From positions 49,980 to 113,979 of the forward strand of contig NZ_JAOAMV010000008.1 of assembly GCF_025154015.1 (NCBI RefSeq): DNA of 64,000 bases, in the 5' to 3' direction. The first letter of the stretch is position 1, and the number at the start of each line of letters is the position of its first letter. The notes under the pieces were generated by a model, which ran no database searches, had not been told where the DNA came from, and saw only the letters and a list, made by a program, of their open reading frames with translations. Shown here piece by piece: positions 54,638 through 63,862 of the stretch. A program made the translations under genes and the position numbers. The DNA comes from Tsuneonella litorea. Lineage in GTDB: Bacteria > Pseudomonadota > Alphaproteobacteria > Sphingomonadales > Sphingomonadaceae.

Positions 54638-54709
54638 TTTTCGTTTTCCTACAGGCTTCCTTAGCGGTTAGCCGGTGAGTCGATCACTTCTAGAGATAAG
54701 GATTCGTCG

Positions 54710-55201
54710 ATGACCAACATGGCGCTCTTTGCCGAACAACAGGTTCGCGCGGACCTCGCCCGGCTTCTTCTGGCCGCTGTCGAAGCCAGCGGCCGTGCCC
54801 GCTGCGATATCGCGCGTGACGCGCAGATCCATAAGGATGCCCTGCGCCGCGTCCTTGCCGGCGAACGCTCGGCCAGCCTCGGCGAAACCTTGCGCATTCT
54901 CGCCGCAAGCGGCGTCGCGCCGCACGCGCACTTGCTCCTGTTTCTGGTCAGTAGCGGCGATCACGCAATCGCGTGGCTGCAATCTGACCTCGCGCAATTC
55001 TTCGAGGACTTTTCCGGTGAGCTGCCCTCGGCTCTCGAGCGTGTCCTGGGTAACCAGGTCCACGACGTGAAGCCGCGTTGGGCCAAGGGCACCGCGCATC
55101 GTGTCGCCCGCCTGCTTTCCGATCACATCGATGAGCTCGAACGCAAGGATGCGCTGCTTGGCGATGTCTTTGCCGGTGTCGAAGGAGGCCATCGTGGGTG
55201 A
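54710..55201 (+). CDS. HTH regulator next to the tra operon
   Basis: 163 residues. Residues ~10-65 look like a lambda-repressor-type HTH (RADLARLLLAAVEASGRARC, DIARDAQIHKDALRRVLAGE, then SLGETLRILAASGV). The C-terminal ~90 residues are helical and unassigned (DHAIAWLQSDLAQFFEDFSG). AAGGA lies seven bases before the ATG. It is divergent from traA and overlaps the AlpA-like gene by eight bases, so it probably controls tra expression. Confidence 0.75.
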   Translation: MTNMALFAEQQVRADLARLLLAAVEASGRARCDIARDAQIHKDALRRVLAGERSASLGETLRILAASGVAPHAHLLLFLVSSGDHAIAWLQSDLAQFFEDFSGELPSALERVLGNQVHDVKPRWAKGTAHRVARLLSDHIDELERKDALLGDVFAGVEGGHRG

Positions 55202-55412
55202 GGAGATCGACAAGGGAGCGACCGAAACCCGCCGGGTCACCCGTCTCATTCGTCTGCCCGAAGTACAGCACCGTGTCGGCCTCGGCCGTTCGACGATCTA
55301 TCGCTGGATGAGCGAGGGTAAGTTTCCAAAGCCGGTGCAGTTGGGTGGCTATGCGGTCGCATGGGGGGAGGAAGACATAATTGCTTGGGTCGAGAGCCAA
55401 CTCAAGAGGTAG
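55194..55412 (+). CDS. AlpA-family phage-type regulator
   Basis: 72 residues from GTG at 55194, with GGAGG upstream. VTRLIRLPEVQHRVGLGRST, IYRWMSEGKFPKPVQLGGYA and VAWGEEDIIAWVESQL match AlpA/MerR-like wHTH regulators, which often control excision genes of integrative elements. It overlaps the HTH regulator. The combination suggests that the tra control region is also tied to excision, although no integrase is adjacent. Confidence 0.85.
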   Translation: MGEEIDKGATETRRVTRLIRLPEVQHRVGLGRSTIYRWMSEGKFPKPVQLGGYAVAWGEEDIIAWVESQLKR

Positions 55413-55526
55413 ACAGATAGCAGTCGTTACGATCGGATGAATGCGCCATCACCACCAGCATAACTATTCGCCGCAGCTAGGCTTGGAAACCGCGCGCCCG
55501 AGATCTACCAAAGCAAACCGACGAAC

Positions 55527-57044
55527 TCAATTTGAGTTCGATCGCCCAGCCCTATCTCGATCGACTGTGGCCGACTCAACCACCGTGGTCTGGCCTGCAG
55601 GCAAATTGGCCCATCCCAGTCCCAAGGACTTCTGGATCGCGATCCAGCCATTTGTCATGGCGGCGATCGCCCGATCGAGATTTGCTCTGGCCTGTTCGCG
55701 CTGGCGGATCGAAGTGTTGAGCTCGCCCTGCGAGATTACCCCCGCTGCGCGGCGTTGCTCGTTAAGCTCCGCAGCCGTGTCGGCCTGTCGACTGATTTGC
55801 GCCAGCGCGGCTACGTTGGCTCGTTGCTGCCCGAACCGGGCAAGCGATTGTTCGGCATCGCGCAGTGCGCCGAGGACCACTTCAACATAGCGTGCTTCGG
55901 CCTCGTCGCGCGCACTCTCGGCCTGATCGATCGATGCTGCCGTGCGGCCGAAATCAAGCAGGTTCCACTGTAGCCTCGGCAAGGCGATCGCTGACAGATT
56001 GCCGAGATCAAAGATGTCATCCGGCTGCGATCCGCCCAAACCGAGTATGCCCATGAATGAAAGCTTGGGGAAGCGAGCGGCCTCCGCCACTCCGATGCGC
56101 GCATTCGCCGCCGCGAGCGTTCGTTCCGCGGCACGAACATCCGGCCGCCGCGCTATCAGCGCGGCGGGATCACCCACCGCGACCCGTTCGGGGGGAAGCG
56201 GAATTTCGGCCTGAGCCGTCAGGAGCCCGTCGAGTGCTCCGGGCGCTTCGCCCGTAAGCACCGCGAGCGTGTCCTTGAACACATCGATGTCCGCTTGCGC
56301 TTCCGCGATCTGCGAGTTGAGCAATTCGAGCTCGGCGTTCGCGTTGCCGACCGGGAATAGCGCGAGAGCGCCCTGCGTATAGCGCTGATAGGTCAATTCG
56401 AGAGTTTGCTGCTGCAACTCACGCTCGCGCTGGACGAGCTCGAGCCGCCCCTGCGCTTCCCGCAGGCTCACATAAGCCCGCGCGACTTCAGCGGCGAGCT
56501 GAACTTTCGAATCCTCGGCGTTCGCCACCGAGGCCGCAGCCTGAGCGTTGACCATCTCGACACGCCGTGCCTGCCCCCCTGCGAAATCGATCTCCCAGTT
56601 TGCATTGAGCCCGACGTTGTAAACGCTGAGGCTGTCCTGCTCTTCGGTGTCTGCAGGAGCGCCGGGCGATCCCGCGGGCGGGCCGCTGCCGATATCCAGA
56701 CCTGGAATCTTCGCCTGGATCGCAGTCGCCTGCGCAGCCACGGCGGGCAGCCGGTTGGCGCGCTCCTGGCGGACAGAAGCCCTTGCCTGTTCGATGCGAG
56801 CGCGCGCCGCGGCCACGCCCGGATTGCCGGCCAGCGCGCGTGCTTCCAGATCATTGAGGACCGGATCGCCGAGCAGCGTCCACCAGTCGCCGGCAATCGG
56901 CGCTGACGGATCGATTTCGGGGCCGGCCCGTGCGAACGCGTCGCTTGCGGCGGTCGCAGGTTGCGGGGGACCGGCATAGTCGGGACCGGACATGCAACCC
57001 GTGAGGAGCGCCATGGGAGCGAGGAGAGTTAGGGTCTTGCGCAT
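55527..57044 (-). CDS. NodT-family outer-membrane efflux lipoprotein
   Basis: 505 residues. A lipoprotein signal with LLTGC (15-19) precedes two OEP repeats of the TolC fold: DWWTLLGDPVLNDLEARALA, ARARIEQARASVRQERANRL, and in the second half ALIARRPDVRAAERTLAAAN, ARIGVAEAARFPKLSF. It is the third gene of an EmrA-EmrB-like efflux operon and forms the outer-membrane channel. An 8-bp palindrome GAACTCAA-T-TTGAGTTC overlaps the stop (55523-55539) and might help termination. Confidence 0.92.
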   Translation of the reverse strand: MRKTLTLLAPMALLTGCMSGPDYAGPPQPATAASDAFARAGPEIDPSAPIAGDWWTLLGDPVLNDLEARALAGNPGVAAARARIEQARASVRQERANRLPAVAAQATAIQAKIPGLDIGSGPPAGSPGAPADTEEQDSLSVYNVGLNANWEIDFAGGQARRVEMVNAQAAASVANAEDSKVQLAAEVARAYVSLREAQGRLELVQRERELQQQTLELTYQRYTQGALALFPVGNANAELELLNSQIAEAQADIDVFKDTLAVLTGEAPGALDGLLTAQAEIPLPPERVAVGDPAALIARRPDVRAAERTLAAANARIGVAEAARFPKLSFMGILGLGGSQPDDIFDLGNLSAIALPRLQWNLLDFGRTAASIDQAESARDEAEARYVEVVLGALRDAEQSLARFGQQRANVAALAQISRQADTAAELNEQRRAAGVISQGELNTSIRQREQARANLDRAIAAMTNGWIAIQKSLGLGWANLPAGQTTVVESATVDRDRAGRSNSN

Positions 57045-57051
57045 AGAGTTC

Positions 57052-58605
57052 TCAGTGCATCGAAAGGGATACGTTCTTCGGGAGAGGCTTGAGGAACAGT
57101 ACCAGCGGCACCGTGGCCAGGGTAATCGCGCCCATGGCGAAAAACACATCGTTGTAGGTCATTACGAACGCATCGCGCTGAATGATGCCGGAAAGCATCT
57201 CCAGCGCGGCCTGTGGGCTGCCCAGCGACGCCGTCATGCCGTCCAGGTATTCCTGTAGCCGGGGGCTGTTGGCGTTGAGGGTTTCTTCCATGCGCCGACT
57301 ATGATGCCACAGGCGCTGATCCTGGAACGAGGCAAGCCCCGCGAGCGCGAACGAACCGCCGAGGTTTCGCGCAGCGTTGAAAATCCCGGAAGCATCGCCG
57401 GCATCCTCCTTGGCAACCGAAGCTACCGTCGCCTGATTGAGGAACATCATCGTGAGGATCATGCCGATGCCTCGCAGGAATTGGCTTTCGGTGAACACTC
57501 CACCTCCCGATGCCGCTGTCAGATTGATGCTGACGAAGCAGCTTAGCGCCATGATGAACATGCCCACGCCGACCGCAATCCGGATGTGAATCCTTCGTAT
57601 CATGAAGGGCAGCACAGGCATCAGCAGGAAGGCCGGAACACCCATCCAGAAGATTACGAACCCAGTCTGCAAGGCATTGTAGTCGGAGATTATCGCAAGA
57701 AATTGCGGGATCACGTAGGTCGAGCCATACATGACCATGCCGAGTGCCAGCGCCATGACCACGACGCTGGCAAACTGCCTGCTGAGCATCAGGCGCAATT
57801 TGAGCACTGGCTTGCGTGCATACAGCTGTCCGTAAGTCAGAAGCGCGAAGCCGACGATCGTCATCAACGTGAGCTGCACGATCAGTGTGGATTCGAACCA
57901 TTCCTCACGGTGACCTTCTTCCAGAACGACGGTCAGCCCGCCAAGGCCAAGGATCATACCCACGATGCCTGCCCAATCCGCCTCGCGCAGGTAGACCCAG
58001 TCAGGTTTTTCGTGGGGCAGCCCGATGAAGAGCAGAGCCAGGAGCAAGGCGCAGACGGGCACGTTGACGAAGAAAGCGTAGTGCCAGCTCAGGTTCTCCG
58101 TAAGCCAGCCCCCGACGAGCGGCCCCATGACCGGACCAAGGACCACCGTCATCCCGAACAGCGCCATTCCGATGGGTTGCTGCGATGGAGGCAGCCGCTT
58201 CGCCACGATGGTCATGGCGGTGGGAATCAGCGCGCCTCCCATGAATCCTTGACCGGTGCGGCCGATGATCATGGTCGTCAAATCGGTGGCAATGCCGCAC
58301 AACACCGAAAAGGCCGTAAAGGCGGAAACGGCGACGATGAGCAGAGTTCGAAGGCCGAGCAGTCTTTCCAGCCATGCACTCAGAGGGATGATGATGATTT
58401 CGGCTACAAGGAAAGCTGTCGCAATCCACGTGCCCTCGGTTCCGGTCGCGCCGATTTCTCCCTGTATCGTCGGCAGCGCGGAATTGACGATCGAGATGTC
58501 GAGCGTTGCCAGCATCGCGCCGAGTGCACCGGCGGCTACGGCGATCCAGGCCGTGGCATCGGCCTTCTCGACCGGCGGAGCAACCGCAGCAGAGGCACCT
58601 GCCAT
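57052..58605 (-). CDS. emrB: DHA2-family MFS drug efflux pump (EmrB-like)
   Basis: 517 residues with about 14 membrane segments. DHA2 motifs: MLATLDISIVNSALPTIQGE (motif D1), GRTGQGFMGGALIPTAMTIV (motif B-like), LGPVMGPLVGGWLTENLSWH (motif C), NVPVCALLLAL. It exports drugs using the proton gradient through EmrA and the NodT channel. It lies three bases after the emrA stop and seven bases before the nodT start region. Confidence 0.93.
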   Translation of the reverse strand: MAGASAAVAPPVEKADATAWIAVAAGALGAMLATLDISIVNSALPTIQGEIGATGTEGTWIATAFLVAEIIIIPLSAWLERLLGLRTLLIVAVSAFTAFSVLCGIATDLTTMIIGRTGQGFMGGALIPTAMTIVAKRLPPSQQPIGMALFGMTVVLGPVMGPLVGGWLTENLSWHYAFFVNVPVCALLLALLFIGLPHEKPDWVYLREADWAGIVGMILGLGGLTVVLEEGHREEWFESTLIVQLTLMTIVGFALLTYGQLYARKPVLKLRLMLSRQFASVVVMALALGMVMYGSTYVIPQFLAIISDYNALQTGFVIFWMGVPAFLLMPVLPFMIRRIHIRIAVGVGMFIMALSCFVSINLTAASGGGVFTESQFLRGIGMILTMMFLNQATVASVAKEDAGDASGIFNAARNLGGSFALAGLASFQDQRLWHHSRRMEETLNANSPRLQEYLDGMTASLGSPQAALEMLSGIIQRDAFVMTYNDVFFAMGAITLATVPLVLFLKPLPKNVSLSMH

Positions 58606-58608
58606 CGG

Positions 58609-59736
58609 TCAGTCTCTGGCCGCGTTGCGGATCGAATCGAGTTCGTCTCTGGCGCCGCGGGTATCAACGCTGGCGACAACGGACATGCCCGGCACCAGCA
58701 GACGCAGGACTTCGGAAGAAGCCTGAATGGATATGCGGACCGGGACGCGCTGAACGATCTTGGTGAAATTGCCCGTCGCGTTTTGCGGAGGCAGGATCGA
58801 GAATTCCGCCCCGGTCCCGGGGGCGATGCTTTCCACTCTCCCCGATAACTCGAGATCGGGCAGCGCGTCGATTTCCAGGGTGACGGGTTGCCCGGGGCGG
58901 ACGAGGCCGAGCTGCGTTTCCTTAAAATTCGCCGTCACATAAAGACGGTCGGTGGGAACCACGCTCATCAGGCGCTGGCCGGGCTGGACAAATTGTCCGG
59001 GCCGGACCGTGAGGTCACCCACCCGCCCGGAAATGCTCGCCCTGAGCGTGGTCGACGACAGGTTCAGGCGGGCCGCCTCAAGCTGCGCACGAGCTGCGTT
59101 GGCTTGCGAATTGGCTTGGTCTATCTGTTCGCCCAGCGTGCCTTGCCGCCGCTGTGCAGCCGTGAGCGCGGCGCGCGCCGCCGCGACCTGGGCTTGCGCT
59201 TCTCTGGCCTGGGCCTGCAGCTGGTCGAGCCTTTCGCGCGGCTCCGCTCCGGAAGCGGCAAGGGGGCGATAACGCGCAACCTGCTCCGCAGCCAGACCGG
59301 CCTGCGCAGATGCCGCGGCAAGTTGGGCACGGGCCTGCTCGATAGCCGCATCCTGCTCTCGCTGTTGTGCGCGAACCGTATCAGCTCCGGCGAGCGACGC
59401 CGCGATCTGGGCTTCGACCTGGTTCGTCTGGGCGCGATAATCCCGCACGTCCAGCTGCACAAGTGCATCGCCCGACGCAACCGTTTGATTCTCAGTCACC
59501 AGTACGCGCTCGACATAGCCGGCAATTTTGGGGGAGATGATGACGCTGTCGGCGGCGATATAAGCGTTGTCGGTGGACTGCTGGAATCGGCCGTACGTCT
59601 GATGATTGTAATACCAGTAGCCCCCGGCGAGCAGGACCAGAATGACGGCGATCAGCAGACCAAGCCGGACCCGCGGACTGGACAACCCCTTCGGACGTTC
59701 GCCTTGATCGCTATCGCCTGCTGTCTCGTCCGCCAT
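58609..59736 (-). CDS. emrA: HlyD/EmrA-family membrane fusion protein
   Basis: 375 residues. A membrane helix near 25-45 (LGLLIAVILVLLAGGYWYYN) is followed by the split lipoyl domain (STDNAYIAADSVIISPKIAG, RVLVTENQTVASGDALVQLD; ISGRVGDLTVRPGQFVQPGQ) and a long coiled-coil hairpin rich in Ala and Gln. It bridges EmrB and the outer-membrane protein. The ATG at 59736 follows GAGGAG; an ATG at 59757 lacks a site. First gene of the efflux operon, divergent from marR. Confidence 0.92.
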   Translation of the reverse strand: MADETAGDSDQGERPKGLSSPRVRLGLLIAVILVLLAGGYWYYNHQTYGRFQQSTDNAYIAADSVIISPKIAGYVERVLVTENQTVASGDALVQLDVRDYRAQTNQVEAQIAASLAGADTVRAQQREQDAAIEQARAQLAAASAQAGLAAEQVARYRPLAASGAEPRERLDQLQAQAREAQAQVAAARAALTAAQRRQGTLGEQIDQANSQANAARAQLEAARLNLSSTTLRASISGRVGDLTVRPGQFVQPGQRLMSVVPTDRLYVTANFKETQLGLVRPGQPVTLEIDALPDLELSGRVESIAPGTGAEFSILPPQNATGNFTKIVQRVPVRISIQASSEVLRLLVPGMSVVASVDTRGARDELDSIRNAARD

Positions 59737-59795
59737 GGTAATTTCGCTCCTCGCCATCGTTTGGCCCGTTGCACGAGCGATATAGCGGTCAAAAT

Positions 59796-59821
59796 AAAAT
59801 ACGAAAGTCCTTTACTATTTT
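59796..59821. promoter_or_regulatory. Probable MarR operator
   Basis: AAAATACGAAAG and CTTTACTATTTT form an inverted repeat matching at 10 of 12 positions with a two-base spacer. It lies in the AT-rich gap between the efflux operon (start 59736) and the MarR gene (start 59845), the typical site for MarR binding and dual control. Confidence 0.6.
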
Positions 59822-59844
59822 TTCCTGATCGATAGGACCCACTC

Positions 59845-60315
59845 ATGACGGAAGACGAGGACACTCTCGCACTCGACAATGTCATCACCGACGATGATCG
59901 AGCGATCTTCATGATGGACGAGATCAGTCGCGCCGCGCGCAAGGCATTCGATGACCGGGCACAGCCGCTTGGCCTCAATCGTACGCAGTGGCGTGTGCTG
60001 GCGCAGCTCATCAAAGATCCTGCCCTGAACCAGACCGACATCGCCAGGCGTCTCGAACTCGAATCCGCCACCATTGGCTTGGCGGTCACCGCCTTGACCC
60101 AGAAAGGCTTTATCGAGCGCCGCCGTGACCCGGCGGACGGGCGGTCTTGGAGTCTCGGCCTGACGAGACGGGTTGAGGAAATACTCCCTGACCTCAGACG
60201 GGCCGCAGACGCGACCCACCTGCGAATATGGAGCGGAATGACGCCGCAACAGAAGAGTACTTTGCATTCGCTTTTGGAGATGGTCAGCGAAAACGTACGG
60301 CGGGATGCTCTCTGA
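59845..60315 (+). CDS. MarR family regulator of the efflux operon
   Basis: 156 residues. The winged helix is clear: LNRTQWRVLAQLIKDPALNQ, TDIARRLELESATIGLAVTA (recognition helix), LTQKGFIERRRDPADGRSWS (wing). It is divergent from emrA with a palindromic operator in between, so it should repress efflux until a ligand binds. Its stop overlaps the next ATG (TGATG), placing a UbiB-like kinase under the same control. Confidence 0.92.
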   Translation: MTEDEDTLALDNVITDDDRAIFMMDEISRAARKAFDDRAQPLGLNRTQWRVLAQLIKDPALNQTDIARRLELESATIGLAVTALTQKGFIERRRDPADGRSWSLGLTRRVEEILPDLRRAADATHLRIWSGMTPQQKSTLHSLLEMVSENVRRDAL

Positions 60316-61910
60316 TGGCAGACATGCCGCCTTCGCGCATGAGTGACCGGAAGCGGCTTGCGCAGGTCATAGCAATTCTCGGCCGTCACGGGCTGGGCGG
60401 CATCGTGTCCGCGTTGGGATCCGGCCGATCTCAAACCAATGCACATCCGACGCGCCCGGAAGCCCTGGTCGAGGCACTGCGCGAACTGGGACCAGTCGCG
60501 ACCAAGCTTGGCCAGATCCTCGCGATGCGAAGCGATCTCTTGGGGCCGGATTGGACGGCAGCGCTATCGCAGCTGCACGATCGCGTTCCGGGTGTACCGT
60601 TCGAGCGTGTCGAGGCTCCGCTCACCCATGCTCTCGGGGAAGACTCCGGCCAGTATTTTCGTGAGCTGGATCGGGAGCCGATCGCGGCGGGCTCTATAGC
60701 GCAGGTGCACGCAGGAATACGGAGCGACGGCGTACCGGTCATCGTCAAGATCCGGCGACCGGGAATCGAAAGTGTCGTGGATGCCGACATGCGTTTACTG
60801 CGGCGCATTGCCCGATTGGCACAACGCGCCAGTCCCCTTGTCGAAAGACAGAGGCCCGATGAGCTGTTGCGGTTCTTCGCCGAAAGCCTCGATCGTGAGA
60901 TGGATCTGGGCGCTGAAGCACGCGCGAGTGCGGAGATCGGCAGCTATCTTGCACGGTTCGGGATCGAGACAGCCCACTTCGACAACGAGGTGAGCGGGCG
61001 CAGTCTCAATGTCCAGGAGCGGGTCGACGCGATCCCGGCGACCGACTTGGCCACACTGAGGGACGCCGGCGTGGATTTTACGTCCGTCGCGCGCGGCTAT
61101 TCACGCGCGGTGCTGAGCATGATAATCTTCAACGGTCGCTTCCACGCCGATCCGCATCCGGGCAATGTGCTGATCCGCCCCGACGGGACCTTGGTGTTCA
61201 TCGACTTTGGCGCGGTAGGCACTCTGCTGCCAGAGCGGCGGGACGAACTGGTGCGCCTGTCACTGGCGATCGCCGGAGAAGATATCGACGATCTGGTCGA
61301 TGTTCTCCTTCAGTGGGCAGGCAATCCGGCGGTCGATCGTGAGGCGCTGAAGGCATCGCTTAATCAATTGGTCGGCAAGTTTCGCAACACGCTTCTCGAC
61401 CAGATCGACCTGTCTGGCATTTTCGCCGATGTATTCGATCTTCTGCGGACTTACCAACTGGCCCTACCCGGCGACCTCGCCTTGATGCTGCGCACGCTGC
61501 TCACCGCCGAGGGGTTCGTACGCCGTCTTGACCCGCGCTTCGACATAACGTCCGAACTTGCTCCGATCGGCAAACAACTGCTGATGGAGCGCGCCAGCCT
61601 GGCAAACCTGCGCGGAAATGCCCGGCGGACAGCATCGACGCTGATACGCGCGCTTCTCGGCACCCCGGAGATCGTCGAGAACCTGGCGTCGATCGCTCGC
61701 CGCGGACAGCTGCCGATCCGGTTGGATCCTCAGGATCTTGCGCGACTGGAAAGGCCGTCAGGTGCGGCGCCCATGCGTTCCAGCGACCTGATTGCGGCAG
61801 CGCTCATCGTATCGGCAGCTATCCTGGCAGACCTATCGATAATTGCAGCCATTGGCTGTGCCTTGGCGGCGCTGACATTCTTTTTTCTTGCCCGGAGGCC
61901 GCGCTCGTGA
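60315..61910 (+). CDS. UbiB/ABC1 (ADCK)-family atypical kinase
   Basis: 531 residues. ABC1 motifs: GPVATKLGQILAMRSDLL (KxGQ at 64-67), EPIAAGSIAQVHAG (122-134, Ala-rich loop), PVIVKIRRPGI (lysine), RFHADPHPGNVLI and LVFIDFGAVGTL. The C-terminus has two hydrophobic segments (LIAAALIVSAAILADLSIIA), as in UbiB. UbiB-type proteins support ubiquinone biosynthesis or lipid handling; here the context (MarR, efflux, hydrolase) suggests a stress or lipid-related role. The start overlaps marR and the end overlaps the hydrolase by four bases. Confidence 0.9.
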   Translation: MADMPPSRMSDRKRLAQVIAILGRHGLGGIVSALGSGRSQTNAHPTRPEALVEALRELGPVATKLGQILAMRSDLLGPDWTAALSQLHDRVPGVPFERVEAPLTHALGEDSGQYFRELDREPIAAGSIAQVHAGIRSDGVPVIVKIRRPGIESVVDADMRLLRRIARLAQRASPLVERQRPDELLRFFAESLDREMDLGAEARASAEIGSYLARFGIETAHFDNEVSGRSLNVQERVDAIPATDLATLRDAGVDFTSVARGYSRAVLSMIIFNGRFHADPHPGNVLIRPDGTLVFIDFGAVGTLLPERRDELVRLSLAIAGEDIDDLVDVLLQWAGNPAVDREALKASLNQLVGKFRNTLLDQIDLSGIFADVFDLLRTYQLALPGDLALMLRTLLTAEGFVRRLDPRFDITSELAPIGKQLLMERASLANLRGNARRTASTLIRALLGTPEIVENLASIARRGQLPIRLDPQDLARLERPSGAAPMRSSDLIAAALIVSAAILADLSIIAAIGCALAALTFFFLARRPRS

Positions 61911-62782
61911 ACGAGGATCGCCTGTTGCTTCCTGGTGCCGACGGCCTGACGCTTGTCGCAAGTACATTCGGACCGGCTGACGGTTTCCCTGTGCTTCTGG
62001 CTCATGGAGGCGGACAGACACGGCGCGCCTGGAGAAAGGTCGGCACTCGCCTGGGCCGGGCCGGATACCGAGCGATTGCCCTCGATCTCAGAGGGCATGG
62101 CGAAAGTCCATGGTCCCCGACCGGCGCTTATGATGTGCACGATTTCGGCCGGGATCTCGTTGCAGTTGCGCAGAGTTTCGAGCGCAATCCGGCGCTGATC
62201 GGTGCGTCGCTGGGAGGATTGGCGGGCCTTGTGGCCGAGGGCACGATCGCGCCCGGCACGTTCGCCTCGCTAACCCTCGTAGACATTACGCCGCAAATGG
62301 AAGCGAACGGGGTCGCGCGGGTCCTCGGCTTCATGGCGCAGCACGCCCGAGAGGGGTTCGAATCGCCCGAGCACGCTTCCGCTTCAATCGCAGCATATCT
62401 GCCGCACCGCGAGAGACGGCAAAGTTCCTCGGGATTGAAGAGTTACCTTCGAAAGGCACGGGACGGGCGGTATTATTGGCACTGGGATCCGGCATTCGTC
62501 GAGAACGTTACGCGCCGACGCACCATTACCGACGACGTTTCCGCCGGGTCGACCGAGCTTGTTCAGGCTGCGTCGGCGCTGTCGCTCCCGGTCCATCTCG
62601 TGCGCGGTGGATCTAGCGACCTTGTTTCTCCCGAAGGCGCCGCTGAATTCCGGAAACTGGTTCCCCATGCAAAATTCAGCGATATCGCTGGTGCGTCGCA
62701 TATGGTCGCGGGCGACGAGAACGATGCGTTCGGCGACGCAGTACAGCGTTTCCTGGTCGAAACTCACCCTGTAAAACTGTGA
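61907..62782 (+). CDS. Alpha/beta hydrolase
   Basis: 291 residues. FPVLLAHGGGQTRRAWRKVG (oxyanion region), YRAIALDLRGHGES, nucleophile elbow GASLGGLAG (Ser ~102), and HMVAGDENDAF (catalytic His ~263) give a full alpha/beta hydrolase. The acid is probably in LVRGGSSDLVSPEG. The substrate is unknown. It is translationally coupled to the UbiB-like gene. Confidence 0.88.
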   Translation: MNEDRLLLPGADGLTLVASTFGPADGFPVLLAHGGGQTRRAWRKVGTRLGRAGYRAIALDLRGHGESPWSPTGAYDVHDFGRDLVAVAQSFERNPALIGASLGGLAGLVAEGTIAPGTFASLTLVDITPQMEANGVARVLGFMAQHAREGFESPEHASASIAAYLPHRERRQSSSGLKSYLRKARDGRYYWHWDPAFVENVTRRRTITDDVSAGSTELVQAASALSLPVHLVRGGSSDLVSPEGAAEFRKLVPHAKFSDIAGASHMVAGDENDAFGDAVQRFLVETHPVKL

Positions 62783-62911
62783 CCCTAATGATTGCGCCAC
62801 AAGGCCAACCTCGGTCAGGTACTGTGGCGGACACCCTAGGAGCACGCGGGGCGCGAACTTTCAATGTTTCGGCACCTCTGCCGGACGGAAAAATCCCTGT
62901 TTGCGTGCAAG

Positions 62912-63862
62912 ATGGAAACTAACGCAAACTTTTCCTTAGTGGGGTGGATCGTTGGCATTCTGATGCTTGCCACCATCGCTTTTGCGGTGTGGCTTCTCGA
63001 TCCCACGCCCAATCAGGAAACATATCTCGTCAGGTTTGATCGCTCCGTGGAAGGCCTTCAGCCGGGGTCGACCGTAACACTGTCGGGTGTTCCTGTGGGT
63101 CGGGTAACATCGGTCCGCCTGGCGGAAAATGGACCGGGAAACGTTCTCGTCGTGCTGACTCTCGATCCTGATGCAGCGAAAGTTGACGGCCTTGAAGCGA
63201 CAATCAGTACCAACCTGATAACCGGCGAGGCAGCGCTGGTGCTCGAGGGTCGAAGGGGCCGTCAAGGCATATACGCCGACAATTCAGGAAGGAAGATCAT
63301 ACCGCCCTCGGACGGAACCGGACTTTTTGGGGGGAATGCGACCGCTACCGTCGAGAGCGTGGCAAACAGTGTCCGCGCTTTGAACGAAGGACTGGAACCA
63401 GAAAAGCAGCGAGCGATCACCTCGGATCTTGCCCGGCTTCGAGTCACGACGGCCGATCTCGCATCGGATGTCGAAGGTTGGGACGAAGATTTGGGCTCAA
63501 CAAAAGGAAGATTGTCAGACTTGCGGCAACGGATCGGTGGATGGGCGATTGATCTTCGAGACGCAGATCGCCGAATTTCGGACGGAAGCGCTTCCACCAG
63601 CGCGCGAAGACGTCTTCGCCAATTCAGCGAGGGGGTACAGAACGCTGAGAATAAGCTTTCCCAGGCAAAGAGCGGCATTCCGGCGATCGAAAATTCTCTG
63701 ATCGAAGGGGAAGCGGTCTTTCGCGGACTCAGTCGCGACCTCGGGCCTGTCAGAGAGAAAATCGAAGATGTCGAGGTCAGGGGAATGGCATCAGATCCTC
63801 CTCTCCCAGACTATCGGACTGGGAGAAGAGACGCTGGAGCGAATTCCGAACATTCAAAGTGA
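62912..63862 (+). CDS. MlaD/MCE-domain lipid transport protein
   Basis: 316 residues. METNANFSLVGWIVGILMLA is the usual MCE start, with one membrane anchor (residues 8-31). The MCE domain follows (YLVRFDRSVEGLQPGSTVTL, SGVPVGRVTSVRL, ATISTNLITGEAALVLEG). The C-terminal ~150 residues are helical with a long coiled coil (RDADRRISDG, NAENKLSQAKSGIPAIENSL). The ATG at 62912 fits the family; the longer frame from 62864 does not. No permease or ATPase gene is in view, though the gene lies near the window end. It would bind phospholipid transport complexes in the periplasm. Confidence 0.85.
   Translation: METNANFSLVGWIVGILMLATIAFAVWLLDPTPNQETYLVRFDRSVEGLQPGSTVTLSGVPVGRVTSVRLAENGPGNVLVVLTLDPDAAKVDGLEATISTNLITGEAALVLEGRRGRQGIYADNSGRKIIPPSDGTGLFGGNATATVESVANSVRALNEGLEPEKQRAITSDLARLRVTTADLASDVEGWDEDLGSTKGRLSDLRQRIGGWAIDLRDADRRISDGSASTSARRRLRQFSEGVQNAENKLSQAKSGIPAIENSLIEGEAVFRGLSRDLGPVREKIEDVEVRGMASDPPLPDYRTGRRDAGANSEHSK

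Larger units (their letters stand above)
54342..54709. other. Divergent control region of the tra operon
   Basis: 368 bases without a convincing gene between traA (-) and an HTH regulator (+). It holds two GTTC-N7-GTTC boxes (54383-54397, 54623-54637) and an inverted repeat GAATC...GATTC around 54590-54610. The right part is AT-rich (~54610-54660), fitting a promoter for the regulator. Confidence 0.55.

Noticed and set aside
54298..54678. + strand frame of 126 codons in the tra control region
   Set aside because: It overlaps the traA start and two operator boxes, has no ribosome-binding site and shows no protein pattern over its length.
57586..58848. + strand frame of 420 codons rich in His, Asp and Arg opposite emrB
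   Set aside because: Composition is typical of antisense of a membrane protein; the - strand frame is a clear DHA2 transporter.
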